A stretch of 64,000 nucleotides of DNA. It comes from Butyriboletus loyo (lineage: Eukaryota > Basidiomycota > Agaricomycetes > Boletales > Boletaceae). The notes under the pieces are model-generated. The model searched no databases. It worked only from the letters and a program-made list of their open reading frames with translations, and had not been told where the DNA came from. The stretch covers positions 1 through 64,000 of the forward strand of contig JBBPSI010000005.1 of the NCBI GenBank assembly GCA_038093515.1. Reading direction: 5' to 3'. The position numbers were made by a program, and so were the translations under genes. Positions 50,183-62,541 of the stretch are shown one piece after another; the stretch's first letter is position 1, and every line of letters starts with the position of its first letter.

Positions 50183-51621
50183 TCGCTACTTCTAGATAAA
50201 GCTCGAAATCGGGATTCTGATTCCTCCGGGGGAGCAGCTGGGGGTATTTATGTCTAATAATCTTGATTCTGAACTATTTATGAACTTGACGCATATTAAT
50301 GTTCACGTTCAGACAGATACGTTTATTACGAATACTAATACCTAGTACCCCGAGCTATGTGGTCTACGGGAGCCCCAGTGCGTCCCCCTTGCGCGCCTCC
50401 GGTTACCCGTCCCCCACCGGTCCGCCGTTCCCGCCGGCCATTTTAGATCTCCCAAGTAGCGACTTGATACTGCGTGACAATGATGCTGCTGTAAAGCGCA
50501 GCTGAAACTCGATGCTATCGTCGCGGGTATCAAATTGTTGGTCGCATTCACCCTACTGCTGCACTCGTGTCGGATTTACATGCGATTCGGAGGGGAATAC
50601 TCGATGCCGGGTACGCTTCCTGGTCCCTGAATTATTTCCGGAGCGTTCAAGCGACTATTGAAGACGAAATTGGTGCTTCCCCAGGCACGTCCCACTCTCT
50701 TCACCCCCACCGTGACCCTGATGGCCCCTTCTCATCTGAGCACTCCGCAACTGGAAAACTCTCGAGACGAGCTGCCACTACCACAGGTTCGTTTGACGGA
50801 GGTGTCAGCCTCGTGGGGGGAACCTATAGAGAGATACCCCCTGAATACCAGTAACATTCCCAGAGCTGGGATCGTGTGTTCCATCTCTTGTGTTGGAAAC
50901 ACGAGAGAATACTTTTACCTTTCACACCGTTTTGACGTTCGGTCACACGAAATTCCGAGATTTGGTTACTTGAGCGTTGTAGACATAAAGTTGAAAGAGT
51001 CGCTCTATGACTCTGTAAAGCGAAACACCAGTTACCGCAAAGATTTAAGTTGACTGTGGTGATCTTCACCGAACCAGAGATCGACTTCTTCGATCATCGT
51101 GTCCTCTTTCTCGACAGTATGTCATGTATCGTAACTTCACTTGAAGGGCCCGTTGACAAGAGCCTGAACAAAATTCTCATGATGTTGGTTTCGTGAACTC
51201 ACGTCGCAGATGCGAGCCCGAACCTCGTGGTATCGCCGCGAACGCGCCCATTTGTGGTCCAATGGGCTCTTGATTGGGTGCGGCAACCAATGTGGGCCAC
51301 ATTCCAAGAATCCCTAGCCCCCTTGTACACTGAAAGGTCGAGTGGTGGATCATTAGCAGGGAGCTTCTGTGCCTCGCCGTGTAATGGGATGATGACCCTC
51401 ACTCGAAGGGTAACTTAGTGCACCACAGAGTATTTACGAAGGATTCAATTAATCTGCTGATCTGTTGGTTGATAAATGAATGGCCTTTTCTATAATACAA
51501 GAACATGATCAAACTGAGATAATGATGTACGAGAAAGTAGCAAATAACGGTTGGTATGATCTAAGGAAAGGGACAGCTTGTGTCCGACGGGGACACACGA
51601 CGCAAGCAGTGAGAAGCCAGC
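50183..51621 (+). other. 1.4 kb region with possible unrecognised multi-exon gene
   Basis: Several good-looking coding pieces follow each other on the plus strand: LDAIVAGIKLLVAFTLLLHS near 50510-50575 (membrane-like); GIVCSISCVGNTREYFYLSH near 50870-50930; LTVVIFTEPEIDFFDHRVLF near 51050-51115; and, after a plausible intron, PNLVVSPRTRPFVVQWALDW ending at the stop 51416-51418. They cannot be joined into one convincing frame, so this may be a degraded gene or one with tiny exons. No known family. Confidence 0.25.
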
Positions 51622-53149
51622 TCAAAACGTGTTTGCCCATGTCTCGAGATCAAAGTTCGACGCCCGTGCCTGCTCTATCCATTGGTGTTTCTATTGGCGT
51701 CCTCGTCAGTGTGTAATTAATGTTTCTAGGATCTGGAAACATACCAGCAACTCCTTGGGAGTCTTTCGAGCGTCAGGGTCTTTGAACAAACAGCTATCCA
51801 CAAAATCCTCTGCTTCTTTAGGGAATCGTCCTTCGTGAGTCAGTCGAGGAGCAGGCTCGTTTACGATGTGTTGAAGTAGCTCGAGGATACTCATCATCAT
51901 GCCCCCTCCTTGTAAGCTAACACCTTTAGATTTTCGTCGATCCTTTTTCGTATTTTTGTCCTTCTCCATCCTGACGGATGGCAAAGTCATGGTACTCGGG
52001 GAAAGGGTGCCTTCCAAGTCCGAGAGGTCAGAATCATCAGGATCAGACTCTGAGAAGGGAAAACGGCCCAGTGCCAGCTCGATTAACGATATTCCAAGTG
52101 ACCAGACGTCTGATTTGACGGTATATTGGGCACCTTGTATACGCTCGGGCTATACAACATCATTAGGATGATGTGATTTTGCACAACAAGGGACATACGC
52201 TCATATAGGTCGATGTTCCGACAAAGGTATCCGCGATCGAATTAATGAGTTCTCCCGATACTCCAAAGTCGCATATTTTGATTTGCCCTTGGGAGTTGCA
52301 AAGGATATTCGATGGTTTGATGTCTGGTGTATGTGCATCAGCGCAGCTCACCATGAAGAATCGGCAAGCATACCGCGATGAATGATGCGATGTACGTCGT
52401 AAAGGTATGTCAAACCCTCTAGCACAGCCAATGCAACGTGCCCAACGACTTCGATATCAATAGCCCCAATCTTTTTATAGATACCGTCAAGAGACCCCTT
52501 GTCCATGTACTCCATGCAAATGCAAATGTTTGGGTCCGACAAGAACGCGCCATAGAAAGAGATAATATACGGAGAGTGGCAATCATGCATGATGTGCAGC
52601 TCACGCAAAATTTGTTTGCGCACGGATGGTTTCGCATCAATGAGGACGATCTGTGCATAGCAGATGTCAGCAGGTTCAGGCAAAGGAGTGTTAGTAACTC
52701 ACCTTCTTCGCCATGATGGTCTTTGTAGGGACATGCTCAACCTTTTTGACACTCCCACCATTACCCTGTCCAAGCTCCTGAAGATCCTTGAGATCCTCGC
52801 TCCGAAGGTCAAAACGCGTTTCTGCGTTCATGTCCAGGTTTGCGAGCGTGTTTGAAAGGGTGGTATGATAATTATTCCGACGCGCAGAAGGGGTACCCGT
52901 TGCAGGTGCAGACGGAGGACCGACACCGGGTGCGAGCAGGTTCCCATCAGTATCGCTCGTCACGGGGGACTGACCGAGCTTTGGGGCATTTAAAGTCATG
53001 GGTGGTGGCCGTTTCTTCCCTTTTGCTAACCCTGTCGTTGCTGGTGCTACGCGTGTGGGGATCGGCTCAGGCTCTTTCACCTTGGCTGACTGGGTGACAT
53101 CGAGCTGCAGAGCCTTGAAGTTACGTTTCTTGCGGATGGGGGTTGTCAT
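51622..53149 (-). CDS. MAP kinase kinase, Ste7/Fuz7 type
   Basis: Six or so exons, about 410 residues, start [20 protein letters not shown]. The N-terminus holds a MAPK-docking D-site (RKKRN-x-x-ALQL). The kinase domain shows the Gly loop GQGNGGSV, the lysine strand [36 protein letters not shown] and the MAPKK activation loop S-x-A-x-T ([20 protein letters not shown]), phosphorylated by an MAPKKK. A fungal-type insert ([20 protein letters not shown]) lies in the C-lobe. The final exon [20 protein letters not shown] completes it. Ste7-type kinases relay pheromone and filamentation signals. The end was fixed by splicing at 51674-51730. Confidence 0.92.
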
Positions 53150-53661
53150 TGTGTTGGACCCAAGGAATTCCAGCAAGAACAACAGTACCGCACAACCCAA
53201 AAGGCGGGAGCGATGATGCGAAAGGCGGAGAGGGAACTTTGGAGGACTTGCCGTCACTTGGTCTCTATACACACAACGCTACATATTATGTAATAAACCA
53301 CTCATTTCGAGCTCTCGTTCGTGCGGCTCCGATTCAAGTGAATATTTGAACAACAAACCTTGTGCTGACTTGAAAGTGCCGTTGTAGAAAACAAGGTGCT
53401 GTGGGACTCGGATTGGTACTGTGGCAGGCTCCTTTATCGCACCCCTCATGAATGCTACTTCGTGCGAGCTTTGTCCCGGGGGATTTGATCTGCGTTGGCT
53501 GTAAAACAGGATGCGGCTTCCGTCGAAGAGAGCATAAGAATCACACCGTCGATCTCGGGAATCGACTGAGAGAATTTCTCGCCAGGAACAAGCAACTACG
53601 GAAGGTGTGAGCAGGTATGCGACGACGATAATGTAATCTAGCTGGAAGAATATACGATCCA
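53150..53661. other. intergenic, MAPKK promoter and AVL9 3' flank
   Basis: A minus-strand frame (53279-53662) overlaps the AVL9 stop codon and carries a hydrophobic start (MDRIFFQLDYIIVVAYLL); it is most likely 3' untranslated sequence of AVL9. Confidence 0.4.
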
Positions 53662-56600
53662 TCAAAGAGCAGTGCCCATCGGCTGGCTTGGCTCCGTTTC
53701 GTGGCTCGTTCTCTCATCCGAAAGACCGGTGACTACGAAATGCTCTTGCTCTTGCACATCCTCGGCATCTTCTACAACGCTGTGCACACCCGGACGAGAT
53801 TTCGGAGGCGACGTCTGCGCCGTGGACAATGAATCGCCCTGTTGCTGCAGTGTCGGGCTGGAGGCTGAGTCATTGGGCACGATACTCGCAACGCTCACGC
53901 GTGAGAGCGGGAACCTTGAGGCTCGGTTCGACCAAAGTGATTGTATTCCAGCTCCAAGAGAACTCAACGCCGCTTTCGTGTCCGAAGCAGCCTGTGCCAT
54001 GCTAACAGGGCGCGGGGGCGAAAGTGCGCTTGCTACAGATTCTCGTGAGGTCTGCCTGGATATGTTGATACCCGGTTTTGTGGAATCTGTCGTGGCTATG
54101 GAGATGCTAGCCTCGGATTTCGTGATCTCAACAGGAGCACCGTAGGGGCTAGATGTCATATCTTGTATAGAGGGGGCGCTGACTGTTCGTTGTTGCCATC
54201 GCTCGCGAACACCCTCGACAGCTTTGAAGAAGTTGGCTGAACCAACGGTGAGTGTGCGTGAGATGGCTTCACGTGTTGGTGCAAGCTGTTGTTCCAGTCT
54301 GAGGTCTTGGATCCCTTCTGAAAGCCGTAATCCTATATCTGACACCACTGACGGTTTCTCGTTACAGGGGTGTCTGGTGACAGAGGGGATCATCGATCAG
54401 GGTCGGTGAGTCTCAGGGTTACAAACTAACCGAGGTTCAACAATATCAAATAACATCGGATCCGTTGACCGATCCCAGACTTCATAGGCATTTGTCTTGG
54501 TGAATTCGACTATCCACGGAGCACTGAAATCCTCTAGCGTGCTTGCATCACCACCTGGTATGATATCAGCATCGAGCGCGCGTCCACAACCACCAGCCTA
54601 CCGGTCCCTGCGATGATAGTTCCATTACCCTTGCCTTTTGACAGGAATCCCCGGTATCGCACTGATGCAAGCGCCGCCGACACGTACTCCTCGAACTGTT
54701 GTCTGTCAGTTATCCTGTTCGTATATCATGAAGGGTGATCTGATATACCTTTGCTCTGAGGTAATCGTCACTACCCTTGAAACTTTGAAGAGCTCAATAT
54801 CGAGCACTGCAATCTGAGGGAGAAATAACGCACTGCATGACGGCTTTGGTGGGGTCAGTATCGTCCCAAGAATCGTTTACGTCCCGGACGATTTCATCAA
54901 CCCATTTGCGATCTGCAGGAGTGAGAGCAACCAATCGTTCCAGTCTCGGATTTCGAAATTCGAAGGTAGCCGTCTCGGTCTGTGTAGAATAATCAAGCGA
55001 TGGCTGAGGGATAGGAAAGAGAACTGTACATTCACTAGTAAATCTATCTCCTTTTGCTGCGTGACGATTGTATTAGTACTTCCACAGAGCCAACTTTGAG
55101 AATCCTTCAAGAGGTCAATTTGTTGCAGTGGTAGATATGGCTGGAAAAAGGCATCCTGAAGAGAACGATTCAGCTGAAATCCGTCGGTGCAGCATATCCA
55201 GATCAACCTTCCCGAACAAGTCTAGCGGCAGACCAATATACGCCAGCATACTCTTCCGATCTGATGTTTTGAGTGAATTAGGTCGGGACAGCGTGGGTGC
55301 TCGCGCTGCTAATGGAGGGGATCCACAATCATCCAACGTCTGAAGTAAACCTACACACAGTGAGCGAATGGGTAATTATAAGTTGGTGGGCACGAACTGG
55401 GTATAAGGGAGATCAGTGAATATTGATACGTGCACAACCTCTCAACGGGATGTCCATAAAACATGATCTAGAAAGTGGTGAGCGAAGGTCAATGACGCAT
55501 GTATGCTGACTACCTTCTTCTGAAGCATGAGAGCCTTCAACAGCACTAATGTACGATGCCGAAAAACGTGAATGAATTCTCTCCTGTAAAACTACTCAAT
55601 ACTGACGCAGGACAAGTGTCCAAGAACCTACAAACTAGTTCCTTTTCTCAGACAAGTCAGGCAATTCTCACAGAAGAAAGATGTGCTTGCTGCTAACCTA
55701 TGTATAGACCACTTTCCGTGAGTTGCGTTCGTAGTGACATTTCTAGTGAATTCCCAAACTCGACCAGGATTTGCGTATCCGTGAAGTCTCTGCGGATGGT
55801 CTTGAGGACTCGCGCGAGCAGACTCAAGAAAATAAAATAGTACCTTTGAGCAAACAAGGCCCTTGTGACGACCCCCAGTCGATCACTATGTTGACTTGTC
55901 AGAGTTGCACAATGACATCATTTACCCACTGACCGTATTGGACCAAACACAGGCTTGCTGGCTAAGACGACGACTGCTTTCTGGACGATGGAACGTGTCA
56001 CATCGACATCTTTAACGAGCAAAGTCGAAGCGGCGATTTGTCGGTTACATCTGCGAACACATTCAGCACGTTTTCCGACGTGTAGTGTGGAGACTCACGA
56101 TATCCCGAATATCGTGGTGGGGTTCGATACATCTGGGACGAGATGGAAGTAAGAGTAATCTTCCAGAGACTGTGGCGATATGAGATTTAATATGCATTCA
56201 CGACGGATGAGGCACACCAGATGAGCACCGTCCGGAAGGGCGAGGAAAGGAAGTATTTTCGCGATCTCTTCGTCCTTGAATATATCCCCCTGGCTGAATT
56301 CGATCTTGGGGCCAACCTAGTGCTGGATCGACATGGTGAGCGGATGTCGTGTCCAACGAGCCTTACCAAATGGTTGAAGTCCACCAACGCGATCCCTAGC
56401 ACCAGAGGACCGTGGGGAGGCTGCAACAGCATTGATTCTGGTCGGGCCTTCCGTGAGTAGGTTGACGCGGCGGAGGTAAAGGAGTCGACGTCGGTGGTGT
56501 CGGAAGAAGATGTAGGAGGGTAAGTGACGGACGTGGTATGGGTGTTTGGTAGCTCCGGTTGCGAGAAGGTGGACGGTGGGGCAGACGTGATAGGGCTTTC

Positions 56601-56864
56601 TCTCCGTGCATCCCGATCGCTATGTGAATCGCTGACTTCGTCTGTTTCGGAGCCAAAGTCAATTTCGATGGAATCAGGTTGAGAATCTCTTCTAGCGAAA
56701 AAATCTTGTGCGCGCAACGGAGTGGTGGGGGCGTGTGGAGAGTGAGGTGGGGAGAGCGGAATTGAGCGTTGGGATGCGGTCTCCGCGTCTGCATCGCTCC
56801 CATTGTCATCGCGATGGGCCGGGTCGTCGTGGGCGGCGATGAGATCGCGTGGTGTCAACGACAT
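53662..56864 (-). CDS. AVL9: Avl9 / DENN-domain late secretory pathway protein
   Basis: About ten exons, near 870 residues. A Ser/Pro-rich N-terminus (MSLTPRDLIAAHDDPAHRDD...) precedes the uDENN start GPLVLGIALVDFNHLVGPRV and the AVL9 domain. Later blocks include AFFQPYLPLQQIDLLKDSQS, WLCGSTNTIVTQQKEIDLLV, FEFRNPRLERLVALTPADRK-like sequence near 54890-54970, and SEGIQDLRLEQQLAPTREAI with SRTLTVGSANFFKAVEGVRE. The C-terminal tail is unstructured and acidic. Avl9 acts in exit from the late Golgi to the plasma membrane. Middle exons (54400-56200) were only partly joined by eye; the ends are secure. Confidence 0.88.
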
Positions 56865-57040
56865 GGCTGATCAGACGAGGCGACAGTGGTCGTTAGAACG
56901 CAGCGTTGGCACGTGATGTTGTTGCGTTCGTTCCGGTCCGAGTCCGGTCCAGGAGGCGGGGCAGTGTGCCAATCTTATACTCAAGTAGGAGCTGTGCTGT
57001 GGGTTTTTCTTCGTCTTGAACTGTCGCGTATACCCCGGCC
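56865..57040. promoter_or_regulatory. shared divergent promoter, AVL9 / secreted protein
   Basis: 176 bases separate two outward-facing start codons. Confidence 0.5.
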
Positions 57041-58084
57041 ATGCTCCCCGTTCTCTGCTTCCTCACCCTCTTCTCCCCAGCCCTCGCGATACCAGCTCCC
57101 TTTGAATGGATTACACAATTGCCCTTCCTCCCCTCAATTTACAGCCTAGATCCCCCCAAGCTCGAGATCGGCTGGGTTGATCCACGAATCCTCGGTGGTC
57201 AATTCATAGACGTGAGCTTCCTCTCCTCCGCACTAACCTGCTGTTTCACCCCAAAACTCCCCAGTTCACGACACCTAGATATGGAGAACCCTTGAATGTC
57301 ATTATATCTAATCTGTCGGATCCATTCGTCCTCACAGACGAGGGTTTTCGCTGGTACTACAAGTAAATTATCCTATTCTCATCCCGTTGGAAGCAAGAAG
57401 CTCATATTTACAAGGTCCATCGGGTTCTCCGAGGAGTGCTTCGGGCTGCATTACGGTCATGTCCACAAGGCAGACCTCGGTGACGGAGACGGCAGAAAAT
57501 CTGAGCATATTCTAGCACGTCAACATTATTTCCCTCGCTGGGGAACGTGCTGGGAAAGCCTCGTTGGCTAGTCTCAAGTTATGACCTTCGCTGTAATGAT
57601 GTTTTAACACCATATTCAGGGGGAAATCATTTCCGCGCTTGGAAACAGAATGGAACTGAGGTCAATACCAGTGCATGGTTCCTTGGGTGCGTCTAAGCAG
57701 GTATATGTCTTGGCTCGTTGATTCATTCTCCTATTTAGAGTATCAAAGGAGAAGGTTCGCTCGGCATTAGACGACTGTATCTCTACTTTTTGACCGAGTC
57801 TCCGCTTCAGGACTTCATCAAGAACCACATGATTGTCCCTGACGGATATAACATTGGGCGCGACTTCCTGGTCCAGTCTGCCGTTCCTGGCAGCTCGTGG
57901 AGAGGTGTCACATGGGTGACCGAAGTAGAGTGGCGTGAAGGGCTGCTCGAGCCGGGCTTGAAAGGTATTGATCATGCAGGTGTCAACATACTCCCTGTCG
58001 CTTATCCACATTCTACGTGCAGGAATCAACCACGGCATTGCGCAAGATGGCCGTATCGCGATTCTAACGGTCCACCGGGTCTAA
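57041..58084 (+). CDS. secreted protein of unknown function
   Basis: Seven exons, about 240 residues. A signal peptide (MLPVLCFLTLFSPALAIPAP) is followed by IGWVDPRILGGQFIDFTTPR, VIISNLSDPFVLTDEGFRWY, GFSEECFGLHYGHVHKADLG, DGDGRKSEHILARQHYF, GTCWESLVGGNHFRAWKQNG, NHMIVPDGYNIGRDFLVQSA, SWRGVTWVTEVEWREGLLEP and a short C-terminus ending ILTVHRV. Two Cys suggest one disulphide; His/Trp richness is notable. I recall similar secreted proteins in other agarics but know no function. One intron (57567-57619) appears to start with GC. Confidence 0.75.
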
Positions 58085-58559
58085 CGGGTTATTTGAGTTA
58101 TTTCGTTCATTTGGAACACCCCAGACAGATATTCTGGGTCATAAAACTGACCGTGTATACCATCGGACATTTCCTGTGTTTATCCATATGCAACCCCCAA
58201 TTCCCCGTCGTTGTACATACCTCGTGGGCTATTTTGTGTTCGTTAAACACCTGTGCCATTATGCATGTATGTTAGAAGAGAGACACTTCTACCACTTTGG
58301 TCATCGCATAAGTGGGGAGTGCACTGGCAATGGGGAAGCCTCCATATGTATTGAGTTCAAAAGTCAACGACCACGTCACCGACCGCCTACACGTTCGCTC
58401 CTCCAGCTTCACTTCACCACTTGTTCAACAAACTTCTATCGATTATAAATACAACAATCGCATAGGGTACAGAGTGATAACACATCGCAAACTGAAGGAC
58501 AAGTACAGACACATGGACGATCCAAAGCAGAATACAACCAATACATTCTCTCGGGAAGC
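58085..58559. other. intergenic, convergent 3' flanks
   Basis: Lies between the secreted-protein gene and the ribonucleotide reductase gene, which end toward each other. Nothing recognised. Confidence 0.4.
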
Positions 58560-61500
58560 TCAGCCTGAGCACATAACGCACGCTTCCTTGTTCTCAAGAG
58601 AACACATTAGCTTTGCCTCCTCTTGCTCACGGTCCTTCTGATGCTGAAGGGCTGCAGCATACTCGGGATCAGCTTCCTCATCCCTTGCAGTTGTCGAGTT
58701 CGAGGTCGCACCCAGCGACGAAGTAGAAGGAACCGGGGCATTTGTCCTGGTACTGCGTACGGGAGAGGGTGATGCCGAAGGAGTTGGTATGCTATTGCTC
58801 TTCCATTCTGGGCCTCGTGCTTTGTTGGACGTCTCCAGCATCTTAGCGGCATTCAGAGTGTTCTGATCGATCGTGAACTGGATAGCCTGGGCAGCCGGGC
58901 GCGTACGAAGGTAATACATTCCAGTCTTCAACCCTTTCTTCCATCCATAGAAATGCATGCTCGTGAGCTGACCCAGAGTAGGAGCCTGTAAATGGATGTT
59001 CAAGCTCTGACTTTGACATATAAAGGCGCCGCGATCCGCAGCCATGTCGATGACTTTCTTCTGGCTGATTTCCCAAACAGTTTTATAGATGGCTTTGATA
59101 TCGTCGGGGATACCAGGGATATTGGCTACTGAGCCATTATGCGCGATTATCATGTTCTTCATCGTGTCATTCCAGAGACCATGCTCCACAAGGTCTCTGA
59201 GAAGCCACGGGCAAACAACTTGGAATTCTCCAGCGAGGACACGACGAGTGTAGATGTTACTATATATCGATTCAACCACCAATCCATTGCTGAAGGCACA
59301 ACACTAACCTTGTGTATGGCTCGAAGCATTCGTTGAACCCAAGGATCTGACTAGTCGAGGCCGTAGGCATAGGAGCAACCAGCAGCGAGTTCCGAAGCCC
59401 ATTTTGAGCAATATTCTCCTTCAAGGACGCCCAATCCCAAAGGTCAGTAGGTGTGACACCCCAGAGATCATACTGCAGTTGGCCGTGGTCCGCAGGACTG
59501 CCACGGAACGTCTCATAGGATCCTTCCTTTTCCGCCATCTCACAGCTTGCTTCGAGGCCTGCATGGTAGATCGTTTCAAAGATCTTCAAGTTCAGCTCCC
59601 TGGCTTCCACAGACTCGAAAGGAAGGCGGAGGATCATAAAGGCGTCAGCTAGACCCTGAACGCCAAGGCCAATAGGGCGGTGGCGCATGTTGGATCTACG
59701 CGCCTCGGGAATAGGGTAATAATTGGTGTCGATTATGCAGTTGAGGTTGTATGTAACGACCTTTGTGACATCGTGGAGTTTTTGGAAGTCATATTGGCCG
59801 TTCTCGATGAAGCTAGGGAGGGCAAGAGAAGCAAGATTGCACACAGCAACTTCATCAGGGGAAGAATATTCGATAATCTCAGTGCACAGGTTAGATGACT
59901 TGATGGTGCCAAGGTTCTGTTGATTAGACTTTCCTGATGGAGCGTGAGTTGGTAACTCTGAACGGCAACATGCACGCACGATTGGCAGAGTCCTTGTACA
60001 CCATGAAGGGCCCTCCGGTCTCAATTTGCGCCTCCAAGGTAGCGTACCAAAGTTTCTGCGCAGGAACAGTCCTACGTGCGCGACCTTCCTTTTCATACCT
60101 CTCGTACAGAGCCTCGAACTCTTCGCCCCAACAGTCAGCCATCCCAGGCGCCTCATTCGGACAGAAAAGAGACCAATCCTCGTTCGCCTCCACACGCTTC
60201 ATGCTAGAAGAGACTGTTCAAGCTAGTGCATAGTTCGAAGAGGAAATGACACACAAAAGATCAGGGATCCAAAGGGCATAGAAGAGGTCTCGAGCACGAG
60301 CCTCTTCCTTACCGTGGTTCTTTCTGAGGTCAATGAAGTCGAATACATCGTTGTGCCAAGGCTCCAAATAAATTGCAAAGGCACCAGGACGCTTGTTGCC
60401 TCCTTGGTCAACGTAACGTGCCGTCGCATCGTATGCACGGAGCATTGGCACTATGCCGTTTGAGTAGCCATTGGTGCCTGCGATGTACGATCTACAAGAA
60501 AATGTGTTTGCTTTGATCAACGAATGACATAGGGAATACACTTACCCCGTAGCTCGGATACAATGAATGCTCAAACCAATACCACCGGCAGTCTTACTGA
60601 TCATGGCGCAAGTTTTCAAAGTGTCATAGATACCTTCAATCGAGTCATCCTTCATACTAACAAGAAAACAAGAACTGAGTTGCGGGTGGGGTGTACCAGC
60701 ATTGAAAAGGGTGGGTGACGCGTGCGTGAAGTACCGTTCAGACATCAAATTGTACGTTTCCAATACGCGCTCGATGTTATCGCCGTGAATGCCGACAGCC
60801 ACTCGCATGATCATGTGCTGAGGGCGTTCAGCAACACGACCATTGATTCTGAGCAGATAGGATCTTTCAAGGGTCTTGAAACCAAAGCTGCACCAACCAG
60901 TTAAATAACTATCGTTTAGACTCACGACAACTCACTAATTGTAGTTGAAGTCGCGGTTATAGATGATAGCAGAGTCCAATGTAACAGCGTGCTTCTGCAC
61001 AACATTGTATGTCTCCTCTGAGATCATACTTGCTGGCCGCCCGTTCTTTGGGTTGACTGTAAAAGATTAATGAAACGTCTACTGAACATTGAATTGGCCT
61101 ACCATACTCGTACAGATCTTTGATCACTGCAGAAAAGTTTTTTTTTGTTTCCTTGTGCAGGTTAGATATAGCGATACGTGCGGCAAGGACGGCATAGTCT
61201 GGGTGTTTCGTGGTGAGATAGGCAGCGGTTTCCGCGGCAAGATTCTAAGGCAGAGTCAGAGTACACGTAAGTTGGCACGTGTGGAAACTGACATCGAGTT
61301 CGACAGTAGTGACACCTTGGTATACACCAGCGATCACTTTTTTTACCATCCTGCGTACGATCAATAAATATATAGATATAAATATCCGACAGAAAACTTA
61401 CTCAATGGGGTCAACATAGTCCATATCGAGACCATAGCAGAGCTTGTTTATCCTCGCCGTGATCTATTACTCGAGTAAACAAGATCATCGTGGCGCAACG

Positions 61501-61678
61501 GACACACGGAGCGTACCTTGTCGAACTGCACATTCTCCTTACGCCTAGATTGAGAGATATCAACGAGACGCGTCGCGTCACGCTTGAGGAAGTGGCTTAC
61601 CCATCTGCAGCGTGGACAATCAGCTTTGGCGAATGAAAGGGGCTACAAACACTAACCTCTCTTGAAAACATAGGCCAT
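58560..61678 (-). CDS. RNR1: ribonucleotide reductase large subunit (class Ia)
   Basis: About ten exons, near 880 residues. The ATP-cone N-terminus is [18 protein letters not shown], then [20 protein letters not shown]. The radical site reads [12 protein letters not shown] (N-x-C-x-E). The redox cysteines lie in [13 protein letters not shown] and [12 protein letters not shown], and the C-terminal shuttle pair in [28 protein letters not shown] is the substrate-loop region. It reduces ribonucleoside diphosphates to deoxy forms for DNA synthesis, with the small subunit (not in the window). The second exon is only four bases (61604-61601). The divergent promoter has an MCB box. Confidence 0.95.
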
Positions 61679-61854
61679 GAGATAAAATACAAGATAACGG
61701 TGCTAGTAGACCGAGGTGGAGATGGTGGAACGGACGAAAGGGAGTAAAGACGCGTCACCAAGAATTTAAACGGGGGATCCTGCGTGACTGATCGTCACAA
61801 GTCGCGCTAATCAACAATGTCACACCGCGTTCGTGTCAAGCTCAACCCATTGTA
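61679..61854. promoter_or_regulatory. shared divergent promoter, RNR1 / small unknown gene, with MCB box
   Basis: 176 bases between start codons. ACGCGT at 61750-61755, in the context AAAGACGCGTCA, is the MluI cell-cycle box bound by MBF (Mbp1-Swi6), which drives G1/S genes including RNR1 in yeasts. A second ACGCGT lies in the second RNR1 intron at 61568-61573. Confidence 0.65.
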
Positions 61855-62438
61855 ATGCCAAACGCCCCAGTAATCCACACGGGCGATACCGCCTACGCCT
61901 CGCCCGTCATCCGTGCGCCCTCGCCTGCCAGTTCCGTGGGAACAGCATATGGACCAGACGAATCCAACCAATCAGACCAAGAGCTGAGTCCAGAAGCATT
62001 CGAACAGAAATGGTCCTCGAAACTCAGATTGGACAGCCCGAGGATCGAAGAAGAGCTCATGTCTTTCTCTGCATTGATTCAACCCTTGCCAAATAATCAG
62101 GCGGAGGAGCAAAGTTGGTGGCCCACACGTAAACACGCAGCACAAGCTTACTTTCCCCAGTGTTTTTCGACGTAATCCTGCGAGGTCTGAGGGCTCGTAT
62201 ACAACATCTAGAGGAAGAGGAGATTGTCCAACAAATGCTTAGGCAAGAATCTGGGATAGGCTTGGAACCTCCCCCATCGAACGACAACATCGATAGTCTA
62301 ATGCGTAGCATAGTGCGCATGTCGACGGCAGACACCCACCAAATACACGACGGTCCTTGGAAGGGAAAATCCGGCAATGTTTCAAACGATTCATTCAACT
62401 ACGAGGACACAGTTGTCAAGGGAAAACAAAAGATGTAA
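61855..62438 (+). CDS. small coiled-coil protein, unknown
   Basis: Two exons (61855-62113, 62161-62438) make 178 residues, start MPNAPVIHTGDTAYASPVIR. After a Ser/Pro-rich start come an acidic helical part (SPEAFEQKWSSKLRLDSPRI, EEELMSFSALIQPL) and a probable coiled coil (VILRGLRARIQHLEEEEIVQ, QMLRQESG). The size and coiled coil would suit a small kinetochore or chromatin-complex subunit, but this is only a guess. It shares its promoter, and the MCB box, with RNR1, which hints at cell-cycle expression. Confidence 0.65.
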
Positions 62439-62541
62439 ACTGGAATGCATGCATGTACTGCAGCAGTGATAGTGGCGGCAGTTCGTGACATGTAAATGCT
62501 TACGATGGAGCTGCAGAGTTTATAGGGGGGTACAGAGTCGA

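Noticed and set aside
53279..53662. Frame with a hydrophobic start overlapping the AVL9 stop codon
   Set aside because: It has no family or independent promoter and lies where AVL9 3' untranslated sequence is expected.
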